Of a stretch of DNA of 64,000 nt, positions 1 through 8,557 are shown one piece after another. The stretch comes from Fibrobacter sp. UWB10 (GTDB taxonomy: Bacteria; Fibrobacterota; Fibrobacteria; Fibrobacterales; Fibrobacteraceae). The notes below the pieces were generated by a model. That model was not told the origin of the DNA. It was given only the letters and a program-made list of their open reading frames with translations, and did no database searches. Each line of letters opens with the position of its first letter. The first letter of the stretch is position 1. The translations under genes and the position numbers were made by a program. The stretch is from the NCBI RefSeq assembly GCF_900182935.1, contig NZ_FXUE01000001.1, positions 186,001 to 250,000 of the forward strand, written 5' to 3'.

Positions 1-189
1 CGGCTGGAGTACGGGGAGCCCGTATTCGAGCGCCAGTTGCTTGACTGGCGGCGGCGTTAACACGCGCCCGCGCCCTGCAGGCCTGTCGGGCTGAGTCACC
101 ACAGCCACCACGTCTGCAAAATCAGAATCCTTGAGATGCTTCAAAAAACAGGCCGCAAATTCCGGCGTTCCCATAAATACGATTTTCAT
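1..189 (-). CDS. fmt: Methionyl-tRNA formyltransferase, N-terminal part
   Basis: The gene runs off the left edge; 63 N-terminal codons are visible. They begin [12 protein letters not shown] and continue with a [11 protein letters not shown] stretch, both hallmarks of the formyltetrahydrofolate-binding N-terminal domain of Fmt. The enzyme formylates initiator Met-tRNA in the cytoplasm. The start at 189 is supported by the family's usual N-terminus. A TATATT element lies only 13 nt before the ATG, so the mRNA is probably leaderless. The gene is divergent from the LrgA-like gene at 232. The rest of the protein cannot be judged from this window. Confidence 0.95.
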   Translation of the reverse strand, partial: MKIVFMGTPEFAACFLKHLKDSDFADVVAVVTQPDRPAGRGRVLTPPPVKQLALEYGLPVLQP

Positions 190-194
190 AGCAT

Positions 195-202
195 GAAATA
201 TA
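195..202 (-). promoter_or_regulatory. -10 element of fmt, leaderless spacing
   Basis: TATATTTC reads on the minus strand with its first T at 202, 13 nt before the A of the fmt ATG. A start of transcription 6-7 nt after the hexamer would coincide with the start codon. No ribosome-binding site fits in between. Confidence 0.55.
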
Positions 203-215
203 GAATATACTTTTC

Positions 216-223
216 TACATTTG
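216..223 (+). promoter_or_regulatory. Putative -10 element (TACATTTG) of the lrgAB pair
   Basis: TACATTTG matches the TAnnTTTG pattern known for Bacteroidetes primary sigma promoters. It begins 16 nt before the ATG at 232, leaving no room for a Shine-Dalgarno sequence. Confidence 0.4.
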
Positions 224-231
224 CACCCGTC

Positions 232-657
232 ATGAGAATACCGCTCCAACTTGCCGTCATTTTCGCCATTTGTGTGGCCGGGGAATTCCTCCACCGCATC
301 GTAGGCGTGCCCCTCCCGGGGAACATTATCGGCATGGTCCTGCTCCTGATTTTACTTTGTACAAAAGCAATCAAGCCGGAGCAGATTTCGGGCGTTTCCA
401 GTTTTTTCCTGAATCACTTGGCGCTTTTCTTTTTACCGCCGAGCATTGCCATCATGGCTGTCGGCGATGACGTCCTTTCGAAATGGCCTCTGCTCCTGTT
501 TTTGTGCATTGCCTTCACGCTCGTCACCATCGCTGTCGGCGGCCGCGTTACGCAATTGTTCATCCGCAAGCAGGAATACCGCGAAAATTTGGCATTGCGT
601 GCAGAACGCCTCGCCAAGCGAGCACCTCATAATGAAACAAACGGGGGCGAAAAATGA
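232..657 (+). CDS. CidA/LrgA family holin-like membrane protein
   Basis: A 141-residue protein beginning [13 protein letters not shown]. It has about four hydrophobic segments and the family pattern GEFLHR...[11 protein letters not shown]...[10 protein letters not shown]. CidA/LrgA proteins are holin-like inner-membrane proteins linked to murein hydrolase control and export of small metabolites. The frame is open further upstream, but the ATG at 232 gives the usual family length and follows a TACATTTG element. The stop overlaps the start of the LrgB-like gene by ATGA, so the two are translationally coupled. The substrate is not deducible. Confidence 0.85.
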   Translation: MRIPLQLAVIFAICVAGEFLHRIVGVPLPGNIIGMVLLLILLCTKAIKPEQISGVSSFFLNHLALFFLPPSIAIMAVGDDVLSKWPLLLFLCIAFTLVTIAVGGRVTQLFIRKQEYRENLALRAERLAKRAPHNETNGGEK

Positions 658-1343
658 ACGCCATCATCAATTCTCCCCTGTTCGGAATTTTGCTTTCGCT
701 TGTCGCCTTCGAAATCGGCGTCACCATCAGCAAAAAATTCAAGTATTCCTTCTTGAACCCGCTCCTGATTGCAAACATCTTGATTGTGGGTTTCTTGCTT
801 ACTACAGGAATCAGCCTTGAAAGCTACAACGTGGGCGGAGACTATATCTCGGTCATGCTTTCGCCCGCTACCGTGGTGCTTGCAGTCCCCCTCTATAGGC
901 AAATTTCCAAGCTCAAGCAATTCTGGAAACCGATTCTCGCCGGAATTTTTGCGGGCAGCCTCACCTCGCTTGCCTGTGTCATTGTCGTAAGCAAACTCGT
1001 CGGCCTCAGCGATACGCTTATGCTTTCGCTTTTGCCCAAGTCCATCACGATTCCTATGGGTTCTGTGGTGTCGGCACAAATCGGCGGCATTCCGCCTGTC
1101 ACCATTATCGCCATCACCATCACGGGAATCACGGGCGCCGTGGCCGCTCCTGCCGTATGCAGGTTCTGCAGAATCAAGAATAAAGTGGCTCAAGGTATTG
1201 CAATCGGTACCGCAAGCCATGCGCTTGGTACCACTAGGGCTATGGAAATGGGCGAAGTTCAAGGCGCCATGAGCAGCCTTTCTATCGGAGTTGCGGGCTT
1301 ATTTACCGCCATCGTCGCCCCGATTATCATCAGCCTGATTTAA
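654..1343 (+). CDS. LrgB/CidB family membrane protein
   Basis: A 229-residue integral membrane protein with roughly seven hydrophobic segments. It carries family signatures PKSITIPMG, GGIPPVTI and the late SHALGTTRAMEMGE motif. LrgB/CidB proteins pair with LrgA/CidA in a two-component membrane system affecting autolysis or metabolite transport; plant and bacterial relatives move glycolate or pyruvate. The start overlaps the upstream stop by four bases (ATGA), the normal arrangement for this pair. The length is typical. The downstream gene is convergent. Confidence 0.88.
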   Translation: MNAIINSPLFGILLSLVAFEIGVTISKKFKYSFLNPLLIANILIVGFLLTTGISLESYNVGGDYISVMLSPATVVLAVPLYRQISKLKQFWKPILAGIFAGSLTSLACVIVVSKLVGLSDTLMLSLLPKSITIPMGSVVSAQIGGIPPVTIIAITITGITGAVAAPAVCRFCRIKNKVAQGIAIGTASHALGTTRAMEMGEVQGAMSSLSIGVAGLFTAIVAPIIISLI

Positions 1344-1349
1344 AAGATT

Positions 1350-2726
1350 TTAAGCTTTGCCGACCAAGATTTCGGCGATAATGCTTTCGGTTTCAGGAAT
1401 ATCGCACAGCTTTCTCAGTTCGTCGTGATAAAAGAACCGTTCGCTGCGAGTCGTCTTGCGAAGCATTTGTCCCGATATATTCATCGATTCCGCCAAATAG
1501 CCCGCGTTCAAATTCATGTAGCGGTAAGCGCGTTCGCCGAGCAAGTTGCAAGATTCATTCAAATCTGCCGTCAACAAGAGTGCAAAAGCCGTATTTTCAG
1601 CTTCTTCGGGAACCACGTGGCACTTCGCAAACTTTTTCACATTCAAAATGCCCGACTGCATATAAATGGACTTGCGCACCGGCACATAGCGGTAAACGCC
1701 CGGGAACACGAACATAATGTCAAACGAAATCACCCAGATTTTCAAAAGGCCCGCGCCGAACAAATTAATTTGCCCCACTTCAAGCCAGCGAAGCATACTC
1801 GAAAAATCATCCAGGTCAATCCCGACTTTTCGATAAGGCGCAAACATTTTAAAAGGCGCCACAAGATCTTCAAGCTTACTCAAATAAGTGGGGGCATCGA
1901 ACTTAGCAGGCGTCAGCGGAAATTCTTCACCCGGGAGCGCCTGTGCCGCAAGCCGTCTAATGCGAATACACTTCGAAAGGTCGGTAATGTTTTCTACGCG
2001 ATTCTGGCGCATGAACATGGCCGCATAACGCGAAGCATCGTAGCCTATATCCGGCTCCATTTCGCCGCGGTTCGAATACGCTGTTTCGCCGACACCGCCG
2101 TCAACGGAATCAAACGCAAGCTCGCTATATTCCGGGAACACAGCAAGGGCAGCAAGCGGAATCTCTGTCGAAGGCAATCCAAGCGCCACCGCAATTTCGT
2201 CGTCCACAAATCCACTCAGCGCAAAAACTTTAGCGCCCTTCGATTTTGAATGCAACATCACACTCGCTACACACGAGCCCGCATCTTGCATCACCTGCGC
2301 ATACGCCGCTTCTCTATAATGCCAAACGGCGCGTTCCAAAAGGCCCGTAAAAATATAAAGCAGCGGAGCTTCTTCTGCAAAATCCTTATCCGGAAACGCG
2401 GCCACAATCTTTTTCATTTCATCGCGGCCACCGATACGCACCAATTGTCCCACGACATCGGGCACCTTGCTACGACCCGCCGCATCGTAGGCATACACGC
2501 CATCGGGCACATGCCGCCCACGTACAACGACGTATACTCCAACAGGCTTTAAATTATCGCCCGACACATAACCGAATGCAGGAATTTCGTCTTGGTGCAT
2601 GTCAATGCGATTGCAACCTTTATAGCGCCTGTCTGGATTTTTCTGCGTTTCCCAACACACTTCCGCAGGCTTTTCCTTGCGAGCAAAACAGATGGATTGG
2701 TGGTAATTTTCAGAAAAAAAGCGCAT
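1350..2726 (-). CDS. Tandem SagB-type nitroreductase-like protein
   Basis: A 458-residue protein that appears to hold two SagB-like (FMN nitroreductase superfamily) units. The first half has a PDGVYAYD stretch, then YAQVMQDAGS and a closing DDEIAVALGLP. The second half repeats the logic with VYRYVPVR, YRYMNLNAGYLAESM and YHDELRKLCDIPE. SagB proteins oxidise azolines in azole-modified peptides, but solo and double versions are common and mostly uncharacterised. No YcaO, precursor peptide or transporter lies nearby, so a peptide-maturation role is not supported here. The start was chosen because SENYHQS resembles the conserved N-terminal histidine segment of SagB proteins. FMN binding was not checked residue by residue. 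Confidence 0.6.
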   Translation of the reverse strand: MRFFSENYHQSICFARKEKPAEVCWETQKNPDRRYKGCNRIDMHQDEIPAFGYVSGDNLKPVGVYVVVRGRHVPDGVYAYDAAGRSKVPDVVGQLVRIGGRDEMKKIVAAFPDKDFAEEAPLLYIFTGLLERAVWHYREAAYAQVMQDAGSCVASVMLHSKSKGAKVFALSGFVDDEIAVALGLPSTEIPLAALAVFPEYSELAFDSVDGGVGETAYSNRGEMEPDIGYDASRYAAMFMRQNRVENITDLSKCIRIRRLAAQALPGEEFPLTPAKFDAPTYLSKLEDLVAPFKMFAPYRKVGIDLDDFSSMLRWLEVGQINLFGAGLLKIWVISFDIMFVFPGVYRYVPVRKSIYMQSGILNVKKFAKCHVVPEEAENTAFALLLTADLNESCNLLGERAYRYMNLNAGYLAESMNISGQMLRKTTRSERFFYHDELRKLCDIPETESIIAEILVGKA

Positions 2727-2890
2727 TTATGAGAAAAAATAGCAAAAAAAAGCCAAAACAGGGCACGATACACCCGATACACCTGCACAAAAACAGGCCA
2801 ATTTATCAAACTCATTACGCCCATTTAATAATAGATTAAGGGTAAAAGGGAATTGGGACAACCCAAGGTTTCAAACAAAATGAGGTTCAT

Positions 2891-4906
2891 ATGAATTTCA
2901 AGACTAAATCAAGTTTAGCACTCTCTGCAGCGGCACTTCTCTTCTTGAGTGCCTGCGGTGACGATTCCAGCAAGTCGGCAGCACCCGACGAACAACCGGT
3001 TATTACTCCGACTGATTCTACAACAACTCCTACCCCGCTTCCGAATGATTCCACAAGGATTCCGGCAGACTCTACCGCAAACCAACCCGACTCTACCGTA
3101 ACCCCTTCTGACTCAACGATTAAGGATACTCCTACCAATCCCAACGAAGGAACCATCGTCACTCCGCAAGGCAAGGGGCTCCTGGTTGACGACTTCGAAG
3201 ACGGCGACAACCATTCGGCAACCATCGACGACTATTGGTATACCTACAACGACAACGATAATGACGGTGCTTCTGTCATTACAACTCCCGTAAACGAAGA
3301 CGGCGATATCGTCGCAGGTTCTGTCGATAACGGATCCAAATACGCCCTGCAAGTCAACTACACGCTCGACAAGGGCGACTACGAATTTGACCCGTATGTG
3401 GGCTGGGGAATCCAGGTTGCCCTCGACGACGCCAACGGTCGTTTTGGCGGGCTCACCTACTGGTACAAGGGTGGCGCACACGAAGTCCATATCGAAGTTT
3501 CCGACGTCAAGGACTACGACGTTCACCTGGCCAAGGTCAAGGCATCTCGCACCTGGACGCAGGCCGTTATCCGCTTTAAGGACCTGGTCCAAGGCGGTTG
3601 GGGCAAAGAAGTTGCCTTCGACGCAATGCACATCAAGGCGATCAGCTTCCAAGCCAAGGGCAGCGGCAGCAAGGTCGTAACCGATTCGCTCTTTATCGAT
3701 AACGTTTACCTGCAAGACACCAGCGAAGTCGAAGCCGACAAGCCGGATATGGAAATCAAGGACCCGGTGATTCCCACTGTTGAATTCACCGAAGCTGAAA
3801 TCACGGTCACGAACCCGCTGCAGGCAAAGGCCATGAAGTACCTGAACAAGGGTATCAACTTTACCAACTGGCTTGAAAATGCCGACGGCAAGTTCAAGAA
3901 ATTCGTCTTCGACGAAACCGACATCAAGCTTTTGGCAGACAACGGAATCAAGAGCTTGCGCCTGCCCATTGACCTCGACTTGTACGCCACCAACCGCGAC
4001 AAGTTTGTCAAGGACACTACGGGAACCGTCGAGCTCGCCTTTGACGACGACACCTTGTTCATGGTTCTCGATTCCTTCGTGGAATGGACCGGCAAGCATG
4101 ACATGTCTCTCGTCATCGACTACCACGAATACGACAACAGCTACAATGCAACCAGCGCCAAGGATAACAAGTATATCCAGATGATGGCCGAGACCTGGAA
4201 GCATGTGGCCGCCCACTATGCCGAAAACACCCGCGAAGACCTGTTCTTCGAACTTCTGAACGAACCCGACATGAGCGCAGGCAAGGTAACCGCCGCCCAG
4301 TGGACGACCGCCGCCCAGGCCATGATTGACTCTATCCGCAGCGTCGACAAGAAACACACAATTCTCTTCGGTGACGCCCAGTGGTACTCTATCAACCTGC
4401 TCACCAAGCGTACCCCGTTCACCGACGACAACATCGTCTACGTGATTCACACCTATGAACCGTTCGTATTCACCCACCAGGGTGGTTCCTGGACCGATTA
4501 CGCCACCATCAAGGGAATCCCGTTCCCCTACGATCCGGCAAAGTGGTCCACAGTCTCGGGCGACTTCGGTGTCACCAAGGGCTCGCAGATTAGCGTAAAG
4601 AACGCTGTCAAGAACTACTACAAGAACGGCAGCAAGGAAGCCATCATGGCTGAAATCCTGAAGGCCAAGAAGTGGGCCGCCACCAACAACGTTCCGGTGA
4701 TTATCAACGAATTCGGCGCCCTGAACCTGCGTTCTTCCGCTGAATCCAGGCTCAACTACTTGACCGCCATGCGCGAAATCTGCGACACGCTCCAGATTCC
4801 TTGGACGCACTGGGGTTACACCGGCAACTTCTCGCTGTTCGAAGGTGAACTCAAGGGCACCAAGCTCATCGATGGTATTGCAGAGGCCCTGGACCTCGGC
4901 AAATAA
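2891..4906 (+). CDS. Secreted GH5-family cellulase, lipoprotein with CBM-like domain
   Basis: A 671-residue lipoprotein: signal peptide with lipobox LSAC, then a linker of about 80 residues rich in Asp-Ser-Thr-Pro. Residues about 95-275 form a beta-rich module starting LLVDDFEDGD, like CBM11/CIA30-type carbohydrate-binding domains. The catalytic GH5 domain covers about 310-665, with acid/base Glu458 in LLNEP and nucleophile Glu607 in NEFGA. GH5 enzymes cut beta-1,4-glucans (or mannans and related chains) with retention. Lipid anchoring suggests cell-surface display, as expected for a cellulose degrader that works by contact. The ATG follows GAGG. A strong terminator follows the gene. Exact substrate is unproven. 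Confidence 0.9.
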   Translation: MNFKTKSSLALSAAALLFLSACGDDSSKSAAPDEQPVITPTDSTTTPTPLPNDSTRIPADSTANQPDSTVTPSDSTIKDTPTNPNEGTIVTPQGKGLLVDDFEDGDNHSATIDDYWYTYNDNDNDGASVITTPVNEDGDIVAGSVDNGSKYALQVNYTLDKGDYEFDPYVGWGIQVALDDANGRFGGLTYWYKGGAHEVHIEVSDVKDYDVHLAKVKASRTWTQAVIRFKDLVQGGWGKEVAFDAMHIKAISFQAKGSGSKVVTDSLFIDNVYLQDTSEVEADKPDMEIKDPVIPTVEFTEAEITVTNPLQAKAMKYLNKGINFTNWLENADGKFKKFVFDETDIKLLADNGIKSLRLPIDLDLYATNRDKFVKDTTGTVELAFDDDTLFMVLDSFVEWTGKHDMSLVIDYHEYDNSYNATSAKDNKYIQMMAETWKHVAAHYAENTREDLFFELLNEPDMSAGKVTAAQWTTAAQAMIDSIRSVDKKHTILFGDAQWYSINLLTKRTPFTDDNIVYVIHTYEPFVFTHQGGSWTDYATIKGIPFPYDPAKWSTVSGDFGVTKGSQISVKNAVKNYYKNGSKEAIMAEILKAKKWAATNNVPVIINEFGALNLRSSAESRLNYLTAMREICDTLQIPWTHWGYTGNFSLFEGELKGTKLIDGIAEALDLGK

Positions 4907-4934
4907 TTCCTAAAATCATCATCAACTCCTTGGG

Positions 4935-4968
4935 GTCTCCCTATTCTACTTGAATAGGGAGACTTTTT
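4935..4968 (+). terminator. Rho-independent terminator after the GH5 cellulase
   Basis: A 12-bp stem GTCTCCCTATTC/GAATAGGGAGAC with loop TACTT is followed by five T. Confidence 0.9.
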
Positions 4969-4985
4969 GCACCCTGGCATTTTTG

Positions 4986-4991
4986 TATATT
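4986..4991 (+). promoter_or_regulatory. -10 element TATATT of the metalloprotease/barrel gene
   Basis: TATATT begins 16 nt before the ATG at 5002 and lies just after the previous terminator. The 5' untranslated region would be at most a few bases. Confidence 0.5.
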
Positions 4992-5001
4992 GTACTTTAC
5001 T

Positions 5002-8000
5002 ATGCGCGCGTCTATTTCGAGCTTTTTATCGGTTTTAACGACAACGGTCTTATCGGCAAGTGTTTCAAGCTTCGCCGTAGGTTTTTACGGCAACAACAGC
5101 GACATTCGCTGGAAGGCCGCAAGCACCGACCACTTCAACTTTGTTTACCCGGCCGAATACAGCTCGCACGCTGCAAAAGTTTCCGCTTACGCCGAGGCCG
5201 TCTACGATTCTGTCGTAAGTCGTTACCATCACGATTTACCCGGTCGCGTCAGCGCAACGCTCAACAACGCCCTTTACAGTAACGGCAACGCCATTCCGAG
5301 CGAAAACTCGATTAACCTTTGGCTCACCAACTGGGACTTTAAAATCCGCAGCAGCCATGGTTGGCTTTCCGACGTAGTCACCCACGAATTCAGCCACTTG
5401 GTGAGTATCGAAAACGCAAGCAAGTTCTCGCCGAGCATTTACGGTCTGCAAGTCAGCTATACGGACTACTACAACGAACGCACCACGCAAGATTTCGCCT
5501 CCCTGATTCCTTTTACCTTGCAGCCGCTCTGGCTTGCCGAAGGTACCGCTCAGTACGAATCGAGCCGCATGGGTTTTGACGCTTGGGACACCCACCGCGA
5601 TATGTTGCTTCGCGTGGCCGCTCTAAACGACAGCCTACTCACGCTCCCCTACATGCACGACTTTTCGGACAACTCGCTGTTTGCAGAACTCGGCCCCTAC
5701 ACTCAAGGTTTTTCGCTCGTACGCTATATTAGTGCGACCTATGGCGAAGACGCCATGCCCAAAATTTGGCATGAAATGTCCAAGTATCACAAGTTCACGC
5801 TCGATGGCGCCATCAAGAATGTACTCGGCATCAGCGAACAGGAACTTTACGACAACTGGAAAAAAGCCATTACCGAACAATACAAAGCCCAGCGCGATTC
5901 TTTAGGCACGCTTGTGGAAGGTACCAAGATGACCGAAGGTTCCTTCTGGCAAGACTTCCCGATTGTCGCAGGCAAAAACCTTTACGGCGTTTCGAACTTT
6001 GGCGGTCTCTGGTTTGATGGCGGACTTTTCAAGATGCCGCTCGATGCCAAAGACACCGCTAAAAAAGAAGAAGTTGTCGACGGCGTTGAAATCGGTGAAA
6101 TCACCGTCGAAAACGAAAACGCAGACTCTACCATTGAAATTGGCGACTATGCCAAGCATGGATTCAAACTCAAAAAGGCTTGGCTAGACAAGGGCATTGA
6201 CGTTTACGAAGACAGCGTTCAAGGTCCTATGCTCGCTTACGTGAACTACCAGAACCGCGACAAAGATGGCCACGCCCACTTTGACATTGCCGTATGCGAC
6301 ACCAACAAGAATTCCGTTTCTGTCACTTACCTTGCCGACGCCGTCTATCCGGCCATCGACAAACAAGGCACCACGATAATCTTTGCCATGCGTGAACCTT
6401 ACAGCACGCGTTTCAAACTCGCCAAGGTTCCGTTCCCGAAAGACATCAAGGATTACACCTCCGAAGATCCAATCGATATATTCGTTTCTGACGCCAAATT
6501 CGACTATTACAACATTTACAGTCCCAAGTTCAGCCCTGACGGCAAGCGCATTGCATTCAGCTATTTTGACGACAAGACTCGCGGCATCGCCATCATCGAC
6601 AGCGACGGCAAGAATTTCAAGATTGTCTCGACCGAAGGCTTTGACGAACGCGACGTGAACTGGATTGACGACGACAAGATTGTTTTCGCAAGCAACCGAA
6701 ACGGAATCTTCAACCTTATTGAAAAGACTCTTTCGACAGGTGCCGAACGCCCGCTCACAAATGTGGTCGGCGGCGCATTCACCCCGGCTCTTGCAGGCGA
6801 CACACTCTACTTTACCGAATACGACAAGGACGGTTTTTCGCTCTATAAAATGGCATACGGCGCGACCCCGATGGTCGACGACACCACCGTCACCGTGACC
6901 GAGCGTGACAGCATCATTCAGGTCGCAGACACCACATGGAATTGCGAGGACTCAACCGCCACCGATTCATGCACCAAGGTTCCTGCAGTCGCTCTCCGCG
7001 ATTCCGTTCTAAAAATCACAGACACCACGCGCACTGTTACGCAAAAGCCTGCAGACGCCCAGATTACTCTTCGCGGCACACTCCCTGCCCGCATCGAAAA
7101 ACCTCTTGAAATCGCCGACGTCGAATTTGCCGGAGTCGAACGTGATTACAAACCCATCCCGAACATTCCGCTGTTTGTTCCGATGCTTGTATTCAGCGAA
7201 AACGCGCCAGACCTCACCGTCTTTGGCGACGGCAAGCTCAAAGTCAAGGCAGGCCTTGCCGCTATCATCAGCGACGCACTCAAGAAGAACACCGTGCAAA
7301 TCGGATTCCTGCTGGAACTCGGTAACGGCATTGACTACATCAACGGTGACGGCCTCAATCCCAAACAAGAAAAAGAATTCTTCGTTTCTTGGGAAAACAA
7401 GAGCACGCCACTTGATCTCTCGCTCAGCTACACCTACGCCAACTATACCAGCAAGGACACGCTCCGCTACGAAGATGTTCGCGCCAACGGTGGCGACAGC
7501 ATCGGCATTACGCACTACGCCATTCCTATGCAAGCGATTATGGCTGGTGCCGGCTACAGCATCTTCAAGAGCATCGACACCTTGCAAGTCGCAGTCGGTT
7601 ACGATTGGGCAAACTTCAACCTCTACGAAGACAATTTCGACTGGACTTACCAAAAGCGCTTAAGCCTGCTCGTCGCCCTCGGCCTTTATGGCGACCATGC
7701 CGAAGGCTCCGAAATCACAGGCCAAGGCAACGGACTGCGTTTCTACTTGCAGTCTTCCAATTCCGACTTGTACCGCCCGGGCACTTTCGCCGAAAGCTTT
7801 ACGGTTAACTCTAGCGGCAAAATCACGCCCAAGTACCGCAACTTCCACATCAACGAATTCGGCCTGAATCTTTACGGTAGCATTCAAAGCCCGCTTACCG
7901 GCGCCCGCCTTGCGGCCGGCGGTAAAATTGCCGGCGTGTACAAGTGGAGCACCGACGCCAAGCAAGATACTCTCGACTCTTACTACTACGACGCTCTATT

Positions 8001-8454
8001 CCTTGAAGGCTACCCCTACCTGCGCAACTCCGAAAACTACACCCTCGCCGGTATGCGCACGGCCATCGCCGAACTCCACTACCTATTCCCAGTTTACGAC
8101 GACTGGCGCAAGAGCGCATGGATTTTCGAAACCCGCAGTTTCTATGTGGACTTGTTCTCACAAATGGGTGCAGCCTGGAACGGCAAATGGTTCGACACAG
8201 ACAAACTTACCGACCACCGTTTTTGGGACCGCTCTGTGGGCCTCACCTTCCGCATGAGCAACCGAATCTTCTACAGCGTTCCGTTCGACATCTCGCTCAC
8301 ACTCGCCCGCGGCCTAAGCCGCATCGGCGAAGACGAAAACCTGCACGGTGGCGAAAAGCTCACGCCAATCGACCTTCCGGTCATTCCCGAAAGCATCGCC
8401 CCCACCCGCATCAAGTTCTCCATCGGAATGGGGTTTGTTAACTCATGGCAGTAA
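5002..8454 (+). CDS. Outer-membrane protein: zinc metalloprotease + TolB-like propeller + beta-barrel
   Basis: A 1150-residue secreted protein with an N-terminal signal peptide. Residues 128-132 are HEFSH and Glu180 sits in WLAEGTAQY, giving the HExxH...E zinc site of gluzincin (peptidase MA) proteases. The middle (about 480-620) has TolB/WD40-like repeats such as FSPDGKRIAFS and VFASNRNG. The C-terminal part (about 720-1150) is rich in alternating aromatic beta strands with FETRSF and QMGAAW, like an outer-membrane barrel of the Omp85/BamA type. A surface or periplasmic protease held in the outer membrane is likely; the target is unknown. The ATG at 5002 is preferred over an upstream TTG. 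The last codons and stop lie inside a hairpin. Confidence 0.75.
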   Translation: MRASISSFLSVLTTTVLSASVSSFAVGFYGNNSDIRWKAASTDHFNFVYPAEYSSHAAKVSAYAEAVYDSVVSRYHHDLPGRVSATLNNALYSNGNAIPSENSINLWLTNWDFKIRSSHGWLSDVVTHEFSHLVSIENASKFSPSIYGLQVSYTDYYNERTTQDFASLIPFTLQPLWLAEGTAQYESSRMGFDAWDTHRDMLLRVAALNDSLLTLPYMHDFSDNSLFAELGPYTQGFSLVRYISATYGEDAMPKIWHEMSKYHKFTLDGAIKNVLGISEQELYDNWKKAITEQYKAQRDSLGTLVEGTKMTEGSFWQDFPIVAGKNLYGVSNFGGLWFDGGLFKMPLDAKDTAKKEEVVDGVEIGEITVENENADSTIEIGDYAKHGFKLKKAWLDKGIDVYEDSVQGPMLAYVNYQNRDKDGHAHFDIAVCDTNKNSVSVTYLADAVYPAIDKQGTTIIFAMREPYSTRFKLAKVPFPKDIKDYTSEDPIDIFVSDAKFDYYNIYSPKFSPDGKRIAFSYFDDKTRGIAIIDSDGKNFKIVSTEGFDERDVNWIDDDKIVFASNRNGIFNLIEKTLSTGAERPLTNVVGGAFTPALAGDTLYFTEYDKDGFSLYKMAYGATPMVDDTTVTVTERDSIIQVADTTWNCEDSTATDSCTKVPAVALRDSVLKITDTTRTVTQKPADAQITLRGTLPARIEKPLEIADVEFAGVERDYKPIPNIPLFVPMLVFSENAPDLTVFGDGKLKVKAGLAAIISDALKKNTVQIGFLLELGNGIDYINGDGLNPKQEKEFFVSWENKSTPLDLSLSYTYANYTSKDTLRYEDVRANGGDSIGITHYAIPMQAIMAGAGYSIFKSIDTLQVAVGYDWANFNLYEDNFDWTYQKRLSLLVALGLYGDHAEGSEITGQGNGLRFYLQSSNSDLYRPGTFAESFTVNSSGKITPKYRNFHINEFGLNLYGSIQSPLTGARLAAGGKIAGVYKWSTDAKQDTLDSYYYDALFLEGYPYLRNSENYTLAGMRTAIAELHYLFPVYDDWRKSAWIFETRSFYVDLFSQMGAAWNGKWFDTDKLTDHRFWDRSVGLTFRMSNRIFYSVPFDISLTLARGLSRIGEDENLHGGEKLTPIDLPVIPESIAPTRIKFSIGMGFVNSWQ

Positions 8455-8468
8455 GGCCATGAGTTAAC
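8437..8468 (+). terminator. Perfect 13-bp inverted repeat spanning the stop codon
   Basis: GTTAACTCATGGC and GCCATGAGTTAAC flank a six-base loop AGTAAG that holds the TAA stop. There is no T-tract, so it may act as an mRNA 3' end, as a stability element or as part of the repeat cluster that follows. Confidence 0.6.
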
Positions 8469-8478
8469 CGCTACATCT

Positions 8479-8527
8479 GCGGCTCGGTCATGTACAAACC
8501 TTCGGTTTGTCCGCGACTCTCGCCTTA
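8479..8527 (-). repeat. Intergenic hairpin element, copy A
   Basis: On the minus strand this reads AAGGCGAGAGTCGCG, then a hairpin (ACAAACC-GAA-GGTTTGT), then CATGACCGAGCCGC. The flanks match the elements at 33643 and 37691 while the hairpin arms differ. The element lies between two converging genes. Confidence 0.6.
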
Positions 8528-8557
8528 CGATGTAGTCATAAACAGTTGGCAATAAGT

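Noticed and set aside
1616-1640. Second sigma-54-like motif (TGGCAC...)
   Set aside because: The -12 GC is not at the required ten-base spacing, and the site is inside a coding region.
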